DNA of 43,220 bases, taken from assembly GCA_904387055.1 (NCBI GenBank), contig CAJFKV010000013.1, positions 1 through 43,220 of the forward strand, read 5' to 3'. The notes below the pieces were generated by a model. The model had not been told where the DNA came from. It did not search any database and saw nothing but the letters and a program-made list of their open reading frames with translations. Numbering within the stretch: the first letter of the stretch is position 1; each line of letters opens with the position of its first letter. This document shows, in pieces, positions 15,043 through 23,063 of the stretch. The position numbers were made by a program, and so were the translations under genes. The DNA is from Candidatus Heteroruminococcus faecigallinarum. GTDB taxonomy: Bacteria; Bacillota; Clostridia; Oscillospirales; Ruminococcaceae.

Positions 15043-16108
15043 CGCTCAGCACCTCCTCTTCCTGGGACTTGGCCGCCTTTTGGGCCTGATAACGCTGGAT
15101 ATCCGCTGCGATCTCTTCCTTGGCAGGGCACACATAGCTGCAGGTTCCGCAGCCGATGCAGCGGTCCAGCCCCATCTCCTCCAGAATCTTTTCCCGCCGC
15201 AGCTTGATGGCCTTGTTGATCAGCATGGGGTTGAGGCCCTGGGGACAGGCGTTGATGCACCGGCCGCAGCGGATGCACCGGTACCGCCTCTCCTTCTCAT
15301 CCTCCAAAAAGGCCAGCACCCCCCGGGTAACGGGGGAAACCAGCGTCTTGTCCGTATCGATGACCGCGATGCCGGTCATCGAGCCGCCGATGATAACCCG
15401 GGTGGGGTCCCGGCTCAGGCCGCACCGCTCCAGCACCTGGTGGGCGGTCATTCCCAGGGACACCTCCAGGTTCTGAGGGTTGGCCACGCAGTTCCCGGCC
15501 ACCGTTACAAAACAGGTGGACTGCATCTCCCCCTGATGGATGGCCCGGGCCAGGTGGATCAGGGAGCAAACCCCCAGGATCAGCGTCTCCTTGCTGTCCT
15601 TGTCCGCCTTGTTGGCCCGGATCTCCACCGGGTATTTGCCCCCCAGCCGCTCCACCGGGATGGAGTCCAGGGACTTGGGGATGCGGGTGGAGAGGTCGGT
15701 CAGGTTCTTGTACACCACGAAGGCCATCTGCTGGGCCCCCACCGCCCGCACCGCCGCCCGCAGGCCCTGGGCAGCCTGCTCCGAAAAATGGAGCAGGGGC
15801 CCCAGCTGGCTGGAGATGTAGGGTTCGTCGTCCATGGCGTCTCCCAGGACGATCTCCATCTTCCGCCGGCGGCCGGCGTTCAGCTTTTTCCACAGAGGGC
15901 GGCCGTCCCGCTCGTCCACAATGGCGGCCTCCCTGGCGTATTGGATGATCTGCTCCGGCTCCAGGTCCTCCAGCTCCTCCACCGGGGGAAGGGAGAGCTT
16001 GGACACCGGGGCGGACGGGTTGATAAAGGACACCACCTGCCGGGAAAGGGCAGGCTCCTTATACTGTTGGAGATAGACCCCCCCGCCGGTTGTTCGCAGA
16101 ATCTTCAT
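15023..16108 (-). CDS. rnfC: shortened RnfC-like iron-sulphur subunit
   Basis: 361 residues against about 440 for typical RnfC. The start resembles RnfC (TTGGGVYLQQYKEPALS), but the N-terminal barrel-sandwich domain is missing. The glycine-rich NADH/FMN loop (GLGGAGFPTHVKL in canonical proteins) reads DERDGRPLWKKL, and NGAECEPY reads GDAMDDEPY. The C-terminal half is well kept: VAGNCVANPQNLEVSLGM, IIGGSMTGIAV and two ferredoxin motifs (CIRCGRCINACP, CIGCGTCSYVCP). So the Fe-S relay remains while the nucleotide/flavin site looks lost. ATG at 16108 has GGAGGGA about a dozen bases upstream; the frame stays open further upstream without a better start. Confidence 0.85.
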   Translation of the reverse strand: MKILRTTGGGVYLQQYKEPALSRQVVSFINPSAPVSKLSLPPVEELEDLEPEQIIQYAREAAIVDERDGRPLWKKLNAGRRRKMEIVLGDAMDDEPYISSQLGPLLHFSEQAAQGLRAAVRAVGAQQMAFVVYKNLTDLSTRIPKSLDSIPVERLGGKYPVEIRANKADKDSKETLILGVCSLIHLARAIHQGEMQSTCFVTVAGNCVANPQNLEVSLGMTAHQVLERCGLSRDPTRVIIGGSMTGIAVIDTDKTLVSPVTRGVLAFLEDEKERRYRCIRCGRCINACPQGLNPMLINKAIKLRREKILEEMGLDRCIGCGTCSYVCPAKEEIAADIQRYQAQKAAKSQEEEVLSVETGTP

Positions 16109-16156
16109 AGGGGTGGAAATCCCTCCTTCCTTGGGATTGGGGCGGCGCCCCGATAC

Positions 16157-16190
16157 AAAAGCCGGCCGACGGTTCGGTCCTCCCGCCGGC
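16157..16190 (-). terminator. weak terminator-like hairpin between rpe and rnfC
   Basis: On the minus strand a GCCGGCGG/CCGTCGGC stem with one G-U pair is followed by UUUUGU. If active it is probably partial, because no separate rnfC promoter was seen. Confidence 0.35.
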
Positions 16191-16208
16191 CGGGCAGCAT
16201 GAACAACA

Positions 16209-16874
16209 TCACTGGGCGCCTTGTGCCGCTGCCCGCAGGCCGGCGATGGCCTGGGCAAAATCCGCCTGGCCAAACACCGCCGACCCGGCTACAAAACAGT
16301 CGGCGCCCGCCTTGGCACAAAGGGCAATCGTCTCCGGATTGATCCCGCCGTCCACCTGGACAACCAGATCCTCCCGGCCCTGGCGAACCGCCTCGGCCCG
16401 TACCAGGGCGATCTTCTCCAGCATCTCGGGACGGAAGGCCTGCCCGCCGAAGCCGGGCTCCACCGTCATCACCAGCACCAGGTCCAGGTCCTTCAGGAAG
16501 GGGAACACCACCTGGCCGGGGGTGCCCGGCCGCAGGGCCAGCCCCGCCTTGAGGCCCAGCTGGTGGATCCGGCGGATGGTGGTCTCCACCTCCCCTTCCG
16601 CCTCATAGTGGAAGGTAATCCCGTCGGCCCCCGCCTTCTGGAGGGGTTCCAGGTAGTCCAGCGGCCGCTGGATCATGATGTGCACGTCAAAAAACAGGTC
16701 GGAAATTTTCCGCAGCGACTGGATCACCGGCATGCCAAAGGTAATGTTGGGCACAAAGCTGCCGTCCATCACGTCCAGATGGAGAAGATCGGCCCCCGCC
16801 TGTTTCACCTGATCCAGCTGTTCTCCCAACACGGCAAAATCCGCCGAGAGAAGGGAAGGGGAAATATGAACCAT
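16209..16874 (-). CDS. rpe: ribulose-phosphate 3-epimerase
   Basis: 221 residues, a complete (beta/alpha)8 barrel that interconverts ribulose 5-phosphate and xylulose 5-phosphate in the pentose phosphate pathway. Motifs: SPSLLSADF (5-13), HLDVMDGSFVPNITFG (about 33-48) with the metal His and Asp, DVHIMI, MTVEPGFGGQ with the second catalytic Asp/Glu region, VQVDGGIN and the phosphate-binding AGSAVFG near the end. ATG at 16874 lies nine bases after AAAGGAG; the frame is open to 16964 but that part is unconserved. It has an excellent promoter and may drive the rnf genes downstream by readthrough. Confidence 0.95.
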   Translation of the reverse strand: MVHISPSLLSADFAVLGEQLDQVKQAGADLLHLDVMDGSFVPNITFGMPVIQSLRKISDLFFDVHIMIQRPLDYLEPLQKAGADGITFHYEAEGEVETTIRRIHQLGLKAGLALRPGTPGQVVFPFLKDLDLVLVMTVEPGFGGQAFRPEMLEKIALVRAEAVRQGREDLVVQVDGGINPETIALCAKAGADCFVAGSAVFGQADFAQAIAGLRAAAQGAQ

Positions 16875-16975
16875 CGTTTCAGTCTCCTTTGTCGGTTTTG
16901 GGGGCGGATATCCGGCGGAAACACGATCCGCTTTTCCGAAAAAAGGCTCTCCGCCGCCCATCAATAGCCGGTTTT

Positions 16976-17004
16976 ATTGTATAACAACTTGCCCAAAAGG
17001 TCAA
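16976..17004 (-). promoter_or_regulatory. promoter of rpe
   Basis: Read on the minus strand: TTGACC (17004-16999), 17-base spacer, TACAAT (16981-16976). The transcript would have a leader of about 95 bases. Confidence 0.8.
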
Positions 17005-17185
17005 CCTTGCCCTTGCTTCTCCCCGCGGCAAAGGGGCGATTTTCCCGGTTGGGCGGCGTTTTTCATCGGAAAGGCCGCCGGGGGCGGGCCCTTTGGTACA
17101 GCATGTCCCCTATCTTACCACATCTTTTTGAAAGAACCGTGAACATTCTCTCTCGGCAGCCCGTTTCTTGGGGAAAAGGGCAAAG

Positions 17186-17294
17186 GCGCCCCTTCGCCCC
17201 CGAGCCGGGGACAAAGGGGCGCTATGGCATGGCGGCGGCTGGACCGGCCGGGGGCTATTCGGGGGCAGGGGCGCCACCCCCGGCCACCGCCGCC
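17186..17294 (+). other. two large GC-rich stem-loops in the rpe-rny gap
   Basis: The 640-base gap between rpe and rny holds no convincing gene. It does hold a 9-bp hairpin (17186-17194 with 17214-17222) and a larger one in which 17231-17238 pair with 17287-17294 and 17246-17254 pair with 17277-17285. A plus-strand terminator lies 130 bases downstream. A non-coding transcript is possible, but no plus-strand promoter was found. A Pro-rich reading frame here runs through both terminators and looks spurious. Confidence 0.35.
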
Positions 17295-17423
17295 TTATTC
17301 GGGCCCTCAACCGTATCCTATGCCGTCCGCTCGCCCCGGGGAACCAGAAGCCCCCAGAGGGACAAAGGCGCTTCCGTCCCCTTTCCCCCGGGAGGAGAGG
17401 ATTTTCCCCCTTTGCCGCCGGAG

Positions 17424-17457
17424 AATCTCCCCTTCCCCCGCCGGGAGATTTTTTCTT
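17424..17457 (+). terminator. plus-strand intrinsic terminator without an obvious gene
   Basis: AATCTCCC (17424-17431) pairs with GGGAGATT (17443-17450), followed by TTTTCTT. No coding sequence on this strand ends here. Confidence 0.5.
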
Positions 17458-17462
17458 CCCGC

Positions 17463-17497
17463 AAAAAAAGCCCTGCGCCATCCGGCACAGGGCTTTC
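17463..17497 (-). terminator. terminator of rny
   Basis: AAGCCCTG/CAGGGCTT stem (17468-17475 with 17488-17495) with a partly paired interior, followed on the minus strand by seven U. Confidence 0.8.
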
Positions 17498-17515
17498 TCG
17501 TTTCTCTACCACAGG

Positions 17516-19069
17516 TTACCGGGCATACTCGATGGCCCGGGTCTCCCGGATCAGATGCACCTTGATCTGCCCCGGGTAGTCCAGCTCGTCCTCGATCCGC
17601 TTCACAATGTCCCGGGCGGTGATGATCATCTGATCCTCGCTCACCACCTCCGGCTTGATCATGATGCGGATCTCCCGGCCGGCCTGGATGGCGTAACTCT
17701 TCTCCACGCCGTCGAAGGAGTTGGCAATCTCCTCCAGCTTCTCCAGGCGCTTGATGTAGTTCTCCAGGTTCTCCCGGCGGGCACCCGGGCGGGCCGCCGA
17801 GATGGCGTCCGCCGCCTGCACCAGGCAGGCTACCATGGTCTTGGGCTCCACGTCGCCGTGGTGGGCCTCGATGGCGTGGACAATCTCCGGGCTCTCCTTA
17901 TACTTGCGGGCAACCTCCACGCCCAGCTCCACATGGGAACCGCCAAACTCCTGGGTCAGGGGCTTGCCGATGTCGTGGAGCAGCCCCGCCCGGCGGGCCT
18001 GGTTCTGGTCCACCCCCAGCTCGGCGGCCATGATGCCGGCCAGCTGGGAAACCTCGATGGAGTGGTCCAGCACGTTCTGCCCATAGCTGGAGCGGTACCG
18101 CATCCGGCCCAGCAGCTTGACCAGCTCGGGATGGAGGCCGTGGACCCCCGTCTCCAGGATGGCCCGCTCGCTGGCCTGCTTCATCTTGTTCTCCACTTCC
18201 CGGCGGGCCTTTTCCACCGTCTCCTCAATGCGGGCGGGATGGATGCGGCCGTCCTGGATCAGCTTCTCCAGGGCGATCCGGGCAATCTCCCGGCGGACGC
18301 CGTCGTGGCTGGACAGGGTGATGGCCTCGGGGGTATCGTCAATAATCAGGTCCACCCCGGTCAGGGTCTCCAGGGTACGGATGTTGCGCCCTTCCCGGCC
18401 GATGATCCGGCCCTTCATCTCGTCGTTGGGCAGGGGCACCACCGAAACGGTGACCTCGGCCACATGATCGGCGGCGCAGCGCTGGATTGCCTGGGAAATG
18501 ATCTCCCTGGCCTTCTGGTCCGCCTCGTCCTTCAGGCGGCTTTCATACTGGGAAATCTTCAGGGCTTTTTCATGGATCAGCTCGTTCTCCAGGTTGGCCA
18601 GGAGGAACTCCTTGGCCTGCTCGCTGGTGTAGCCGGAGATTCTCTCCAGCATCTCAAACTGGCTGGTCTTGACCTTCTCGGCCTCCTCCAGGCGGATTTC
18701 CGCCTCCCGGATCTTTCCCTGGAGGGTTTCTTCCTTCTTTTCCAGGTTTTCCATCTTGCGGTCGAGGGATTCCTCCTTCTGCTGCAAGCGGCGTTCCTGA
18801 CGCTGGACCTCGCTTCTGCGCTCCTTCACTTCCTTCTCGCTCTCGGTGCGCATTTTGTAGATCTCGTCCTTGGCCTCTACCAAGGCTTCTTTTTTCTTGC
18901 TCTCGGCTGCTTTGATGGCGTCGCTTACCAGACGCTTCGCTTCTTCCTCGGCGGAACCAAGCTCCGCCTCGGCGACCTTCTTTCTATATTGAATGCCCAA
19001 CGGAAAGGCGATCACGATACCCAAAGCAAACACAACAATTCCAAAGATGACTGTGCCAACGGTGACCAT
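17516..19069 (-). CDS. rny: ribonuclease Y
   Basis: 517 residues, the normal length for this membrane-bound endoribonuclease that starts mRNA decay in Gram-positive bacteria. Order: N-terminal membrane helix (4-23), long charged coiled coil (about 28-200), KH RNA-binding domain (GREGRNIR at 224-231), HD phosphohydrolase domain with catalytic His365-Asp366 (LLHDIGK) and the downstream [11 protein letters not shown] region, then a conserved C-terminal domain. ATG at 19069 gives the standard N-terminus; AAAGGAGG lies 13 bases before it, a little far. Monocistronic with its own promoter and terminator. Confidence 0.96.
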   Translation of the reverse strand: MVTVGTVIFGIVVFALGIVIAFPLGIQYRKKVAEAELGSAEEEAKRLVSDAIKAAESKKKEALVEAKDEIYKMRTESEKEVKERRSEVQRQERRLQQKEESLDRKMENLEKKEETLQGKIREAEIRLEEAEKVKTSQFEMLERISGYTSEQAKEFLLANLENELIHEKALKISQYESRLKDEADQKAREIISQAIQRCAADHVAEVTVSVVPLPNDEMKGRIIGREGRNIRTLETLTGVDLIIDDTPEAITLSSHDGVRREIARIALEKLIQDGRIHPARIEETVEKARREVENKMKQASERAILETGVHGLHPELVKLLGRMRYRSSYGQNVLDHSIEVSQLAGIMAAELGVDQNQARRAGLLHDIGKPLTQEFGGSHVELGVEVARKYKESPEIVHAIEAHHGDVEPKTMVACLVQAADAISAARPGARRENLENYIKRLEKLEEIANSFDGVEKSYAIQAGREIRIMIKPEVVSEDQMIITARDIVKRIEDELDYPGQIKVHLIRETRAIEYAR

Positions 19070-19149
19070 GAATGTCCACAAACCTCCTTTTCTCAATAGT
19101 CTGATGGTGAAAGCAGCAACCTGCCGAAATCTTGCAACACATCATATCT

Positions 19150-19178
19150 ATTTTAGACCTTCCGGCTGGTAATGTCAA
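19150..19178 (-). promoter_or_regulatory. promoter of rny
   Basis: Read on the minus strand: TTGACA (19178-19173), 17-base spacer, TAAAAT (19155-19150). The remainder of the gap to 19340 shows nothing further that I can name. Confidence 0.8.
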
Positions 19179-19341
19179 GAAAATCTATCCCGTCGGGAGG
19201 GTATTTTCTTGTAGAATCTCTTCAATTTTTTCCTCTGTTCCCCTTTCCCTTTTGGACGGGATGCCCCAAACCTTCCTCTTTTCCAGCTTTTTTATGGAAC
19301 AAGCGGCCGGTTTCTTCTCCATGGGGTCGGTTTTTGGCAGC

Positions 19342-19369
19342 AAAAACGCCCGGACCAGCCGGGCGTTTT
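19342..19369 (-). terminator. terminator of the lipoprotein gene
   Basis: An 11-bp stem (19343-19353 with 19359-19369) whose A-rich left end gives a U run on the minus strand. Confidence 0.8.
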
Positions 19370-19390
19370 CTACAATGGGATTGGGGCGGC

Positions 19391-20056
19391 CTACCCCAGC
19401 AACTGGCTCAGCGTGGAAACCACTCCTCCCAGCATGGCGTCCAGCACCGTTCCGTCCAGCTGGAGGACCCACTGGCCCTCCTTCTTCATCGCCGAGAAGG
19501 AGACGGTCCGCTCCGCTGTGGAGCCGCTGTTCTGGGAAAGGTACTCCGCCAGGTAAGCGGTGTCGGTGGTGAGCCGTTCCAGCTCCTCCCCCTGGCCGGT
19601 GATGGCCTTGACCGCCAGATCCTGGATCATCGCCCCCAAATCCAGCGCCGTCACCTGGGCGGTTATCTGGGCCGTTTCCCCCTCCACCGTCACCTGGGTC
19701 ACCGTACAGGCCAGATTGCCGGTGAGCCCCTGCAGCAGGGCGAGGGTGTCCTCGTCCAGGGTTCCGTCCTCCGGGAAGAGGCGATTGTCCTTCACCTGGA
19801 TGGTGTGTCCCGCCAGGGAAATCTCCCTGTCCACATATTCCACCAGCTGGTTAAAGGTCTCCCCGTCCCCCGCCTTGAGGGCGGCAACCGCATCCTCCAC
19901 CGTCTGGCGGATCGCCGCCTCCTCGTCGGTGGCAGGAGCGGCGGACGAGCTGCTCTCTTCCTGGACTTGGGGTTCCCGGGACTGAAAAAGGCCGCAGCCG
20001 GCAACCGCGGCTCCTACTATCAACAGGCAGACCACTGCCGTCAATATTCTCTTCAT
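19391..20056 (-). CDS. lipoprotein of unknown function
   Basis: 221 residues. A lipoprotein signal (MKRILTAVVCLLIVGAAVAGCG, lipidated Cys21) is followed by a Ser/Glu linker and a mixed alpha/beta domain from about residue 45. The pattern AIRQTVEDAVAALKAGDGETF, strands such as TVTQVTVEGETAQITAQVT, and a closing MKKEGQWVLQLDGTVLD strand recall the small cone-shaped NTF2-like or DUF4878-type domains often found on clostridial lipoproteins. That is a resemblance only. ATG at 20056 is preferred; an in-frame TTG nine bases upstream is closer to the GGATGG site. Confidence 0.75.
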   Translation of the reverse strand: MKRILTAVVCLLIVGAAVAGCGLFQSREPQVQEESSSSAAPATDEEAAIRQTVEDAVAALKAGDGETFNQLVEYVDREISLAGHTIQVKDNRLFPEDGTLDEDTLALLQGLTGNLACTVTQVTVEGETAQITAQVTALDLGAMIQDLAVKAITGQGEELERLTTDTAYLAEYLSQNSGSTAERTVSFSAMKKEGQWVLQLDGTVLDAMLGGVVSTLSQLLG

Positions 20057-20211
20057 AGAAATCAACCATCCTTTCGTGGCAATGTCATCCTATTCTATCA
20101 TCTGGACCGGGAAAAAGAAATACTTTTTTGTAAATAGTCAGGATTTCCCTTTCCGCCTGCCAGCCTTTCCCGGCCATTCATATCGTCTTCACAACTTGGC
20201 AACAAAACAGT

Positions 20212-20219
20212 GGTATACT
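20212..20219 (+). promoter_or_regulatory. upstream extended -10 promoter of the M23 gene region
   Basis: GGTATACT preceded by T, forming TGGTATACT (20211-20219), an extended -10. Its start point (about 20226) falls on the first base of the long hairpin. Confidence 0.5.
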
Positions 20220-20225
20220 AGGGAT

Positions 20226-20292
20226 GTTTGAGGGATTTGACGATGGATTTTGACAACAAATGGGTCAAAATCCGTCGTCAGGTGCCTCAAAC
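20226..20292 (+). repeat. 67-base inverted repeat (long hairpin) between two promoters
   Basis: Outer arms GTTTGAGG (20226-20233) and CCTCAAAC (20285-20292) and inner 16-bp arms (20239-20254 and 20264-20279, one G-U pair) form a hairpin of 24 pairs with a small internal loop and a 9-base apical loop. It ends one base before the -35 box of the main promoter. The rest of the 377-base gap on the left (20057-20210) holds the leader of the lipoprotein gene and nothing else I can name. Confidence 0.7.
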
Positions 20293-20321
20293 TTGATTTT
20301 GGGGCGTTTTTACGCTATAAT
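20293..20321 (+). promoter_or_regulatory. main SigA-type promoter of the M23 peptidase gene
   Basis: TTGATT (20293-20298), 17-base spacer, TATAAT (20316-20321). Confidence 0.8.
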
Positions 20322-20433
20322 AAGCTGATATGCTTTTCCTTTCTTCTCCACCGATGGAGAGAGAGCCTTTGATTCTTGATCGAGATTTCCTGAAATTGGA
20401 ATAGAATCCGTCGTACGGAAAGGAGTGAACCTC

Positions 20434-22239
20434 TTGCCTGCCACATCCTCCTCTTCGGGCCGGTCCAAGGACCCGAATCCGCCCCGCCGCGGGGAGCGTC
20501 CTTCGGCAGGGAAGACCCCTTCCCCAGCCAAATCCTCCTCTCGTCCTCTGGGAGAGGAGCTTTACCGAAATCTATACGTCCTGGGTATCCAGTGCTTTCG
20601 TCTGCTCCGCCGCACCCGGCGTCGGCTGATCCGCTTTTCCCGCAAGAGCCGGGGGTACCTGCGCCTGAAAAAGGCCACCCTTGGCCTGAAGGCGGCCCGC
20701 TTCCGTGCGGATTTTATCCGCACCTTCTCCCAGCCCTTCCACCAGATGCGGCGAAACTACACCTCCTTCACCACCCAGATGAAAGAGGCACGGGAATCGG
20801 GAGACCGGTCCGCCCAGCTGAACGTTCTGTGGCGGGCAGGCCGCCGCCTGGGGCGCAGCTTCTTCCGGTTTGCCTGCCAGGTGCTCAACTATGCGGCGCC
20901 GGTGGCAGCCATCCTGCTGCTGATCGGGATCATCAACAGCACCTGGTCCAAGAACTATGTCCTGCACGTGGAATATGCCGGGCAGAGCCTGGGGTATATT
21001 GCCAACGAGACCGTCTACAACGACGCCGAAAAGGAAGTGGCCTCCCGTATCATCAGCGAGGAGTACATCGAGCCGGAACAGGATACCCCCCATTTCAGCA
21101 TTGCGGTTATCGAGGACCCCGACGACCTGCTGGACGCCAGCGCCCTGGCCGACCGGATCATCCTTGCCTCGGGCAACGAAATTACCGAGGCGGCCGGCAT
21201 CTACATTGACGGCGTCTTCCTGGGGGCGGTGGAGGACGGCGACGAGCTGCTGGACTACCTGGTCCGGGTGAAAGAGCGGTACAGCACCGGCGCCGAAGGG
21301 GAAGAGATCACCTTCCGCAAGAGCATCCGGGTCTCCAACGGCCTGTATCCCGTATCCACCGTCTCCACCATGGCGGACCTGATCCCCATTCTGGAATCCA
21401 ACCAGCAGGAGCAGAAGAACTACACCGTCATCGCCGGCGACGATCCCCTTACCATTGCCCGGAAGGTGGACATGTCCCTGGACGACCTGGTGGCCCTCAA
21501 CCCGGATATGCTGACCACCCTCCTGCCTGGGCAGCAGATCATCGCCAACGCGGCGGTCCCCTATCTGGGGGTGCAGATCAACCGGATCGAGGAATACGAG
21601 GAAGAGATCGACTACGGCACCGAGACCATCGAGGACAACTCCCTGCCCAGAGGCTACCGGCAGACGGTATCCGAAGGACAGACCGGCCTCCAGTCGGTCA
21701 CCGCCCGGGTTACCTACGAGGATGAGATCGAGGTGGGCCGCACCGTCCTCTCCACCACCATCCTGGAAGAGCCGGTGGACGAGGTGGTCCGGGTCGGCAC
21801 CGCCGCGCCCGTCTATTCCATCGACACCTCCGGCACCTCCTCCAGCGGCGGCAGCAGCAGCGGGTACATCTGGCCGGTGGCCTGGGGCGGTTATGTCAGC
21901 TGCAACATCTGGGGATACTACGGCCACACCGGCATGGACATTGCCGGGCGGGGGACCATCTTCGGCTCCCCGGTATTGGCGGTGGCGGACGGGACCGTCG
22001 TCTCCTCCTCCTACCAGGGCGCTTACGGCAACTGCATCATGATCAGCCACGGCAACGGCCTGGTCACCCTCTATGCCCACATGAACGAGCGGTATGTAGG
22101 CGTTGGGACGGTGGTTTCCCAGGGCGATACCATCGGCACCGTGGGCCGGACCGGCAACGTCACCGGGCCGCACCTCCACATTGAGTTCCGCCTCAACGGT
22201 CAGTATATGGATCCGCGGCAGTACATCGGTTCCCGGTAA
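20434..22239 (+). CDS. membrane-anchored M23 peptidase with LysM and G5 domains
   Basis: 601 residues. A long, very basic cytosolic region (about 1-150) precedes one membrane segment (about 153-170); outside follow a LysM wall-binding domain (from residue 330, YTVIAGDDPLTIARK), a G5 domain (about 386-460) and an M23 endopeptidase domain at the end. Zinc ligands are visible: His498 and Asp502 in HTGMD, and His580/His582 in HLH. It should cut peptidoglycan cross-bridges. The 150-residue basic cytosolic part is unusual. The start is TTG at 20434, eight bases after AGGAG; a GTG at 20425 overlaps that site. Two promoters and a long hairpin precede it. Confidence 0.9.
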   Translation: MPATSSSSGRSKDPNPPRRGERPSAGKTPSPAKSSSRPLGEELYRNLYVLGIQCFRLLRRTRRRLIRFSRKSRGYLRLKKATLGLKAARFRADFIRTFSQPFHQMRRNYTSFTTQMKEARESGDRSAQLNVLWRAGRRLGRSFFRFACQVLNYAAPVAAILLLIGIINSTWSKNYVLHVEYAGQSLGYIANETVYNDAEKEVASRIISEEYIEPEQDTPHFSIAVIEDPDDLLDASALADRIILASGNEITEAAGIYIDGVFLGAVEDGDELLDYLVRVKERYSTGAEGEEITFRKSIRVSNGLYPVSTVSTMADLIPILESNQQEQKNYTVIAGDDPLTIARKVDMSLDDLVALNPDMLTTLLPGQQIIANAAVPYLGVQINRIEEYEEEIDYGTETIEDNSLPRGYRQTVSEGQTGLQSVTARVTYEDEIEVGRTVLSTTILEEPVDEVVRVGTAAPVYSIDTSGTSSSGGSSSGYIWPVAWGGYVSCNIWGYYGHTGMDIAGRGTIFGSPVLAVADGTVVSSSYQGAYGNCIMISHGNGLVTLYAHMNERYVGVGTVVSQGDTIGTVGRTGNVTGPHLHIEFRLNGQYMDPRQYIGSR

Positions 22240-22266
22240 CGACTCTTCCCCAGGGAGAGGATAAAC

Positions 22267-22359
22267 GGAGCCCCTTCCCAAACAACAGGGAAGGGGCTCC
22301 GTCGCTGTTCCCGCTGCAAAAGGGCCGCCTGGTTTCTTCCACCAGGCGGCCCTTTTGCA
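22267..22359. terminator. two consecutive hairpins between converging genes
   Basis: A 13-bp stem (22267-22279 with 22288-22300) is followed by an 18-bp perfect stem (22315-22332 with 22342-22359) that contains A4 and T4 on its outer ends. The second can end transcription of both the M23 and the Rrf2 gene. Confidence 0.75.
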
Positions 22360-22366
22360 CAGCTGT

Positions 22367-22774
22367 TTATTTGTCGATCAGGTCGGAAAAGTGCACCGCC
22401 CTCAGCTGGGCCTGCACCGTCTTGGAGATGTCGCAGTAGATCTTCTGGAACTTGCAGGGGATGCAGTCGCTGCTCTTGCGGGTGCATTCAAAATCGGGGG
22501 CGATGCACCGGCTGAAGGCATAGGGGCCTTCCACCGTCTCCAGCACGTCGTAGAGGGTCATCTCCTCGGCGGAGCGGGCCAGCTCGTAGCCGCCGTGGGT
22601 TCCCTTGTAGGACCGCACCAAGCCGCTGGCTACCAGCTTGCGCAGGATCTTCAAGGAAAAGCGCAGCGTAACCCCCGTGGCCTCGGAAATGGCCTTGGCA
22701 TCCATCCGGACCTGCTGGCAGGCCAGGCAATAGACGATTCGAACTGCGTAATCGGTTTCCAACGTAATATGCAC
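22367..22774 (-). CDS. Rrf2-family iron-sulphur transcription regulator
   Basis: 135 residues. The N-terminal winged helix-turn-helix (MHITLETDYAVRIVYCLA, then VTLRFSLKILRKLVASGLV, then a wing SYKGTHGGYELA) is followed by a helix and a Cys-rich loop, RCIAPDFECTRKSSDCIPC, plus another Cys six residues later. That Cys cluster suits a [2Fe-2S] or [4Fe-4S] sensor of the IscR/NsrR/RsrR type. No isc/suf genes adjoin it, so its targets are unknown apart from probable self-control through a palindrome overlapping its promoter. GTG start at 22774, eight bases after AGGAGG. Confidence 0.92.
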   Translation of the reverse strand: MHITLETDYAVRIVYCLACQQVRMDAKAISEATGVTLRFSLKILRKLVASGLVRSYKGTHGGYELARSAEEMTLYDVLETVEGPYAFSRCIAPDFECTRKSSDCIPCKFQKIYCDISKTVQAQLRAVHFSDLIDK

Positions 22775-22809
22775 AAAGGTCTCCTCCTTGATGGTACTCT
22801 TCCTTCTTC

Positions 22810-22838
22810 AGTATAAAATTATATACCAATTTTGTCAA
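22810..22838 (-). promoter_or_regulatory. promoter and putative operator of the Rrf2 gene
   Basis: Read on the minus strand: TTGACA (22838-22833), 17-base spacer, TATACT (22815-22810). Inside lies an AT-rich palindrome, GTATA-TAATTT-TATAC, placed over the spacer and -10 box, where an autorepressor would bind. Confidence 0.75.
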
Positions 22839-23023
22839 TATTTCAAGGGCATTTTCCAGCTCCTCCCACCTATCTTCCACCGGCAGCGGAGGATAACCGG
22901 CCTTTACGGAGCCTTGTCCCCCCAACCGTCGCGGGCCGGGCCGCCGAAAAAGGAATTGTTTCCTTCTCTTCCAAATTCCCACGGGGCAAGCGGGGTTCTC
23001 CCCTGGTATTGGGACGGTGGGTA

Positions 23024-23032
23024 TGGTATACT
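23024..23032 (+). promoter_or_regulatory. extended -10 promoter of the transglutaminase gene
   Basis: TGGTATACT, with the start codon about 30 bases downstream. No clear -35 box. Confidence 0.5.
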
Positions 23033-23063
23033 AAGGACGACAAAGGAGAGGAGGTACATGGGG

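Noticed and set aside
17224-17565. Pro-rich plus-strand reading frame in the rpe-rny gap
   Set aside because: Runs through two terminators and into rny antisense, lacks a ribosome site, and its Pro runs follow from the GC-rich hairpins.
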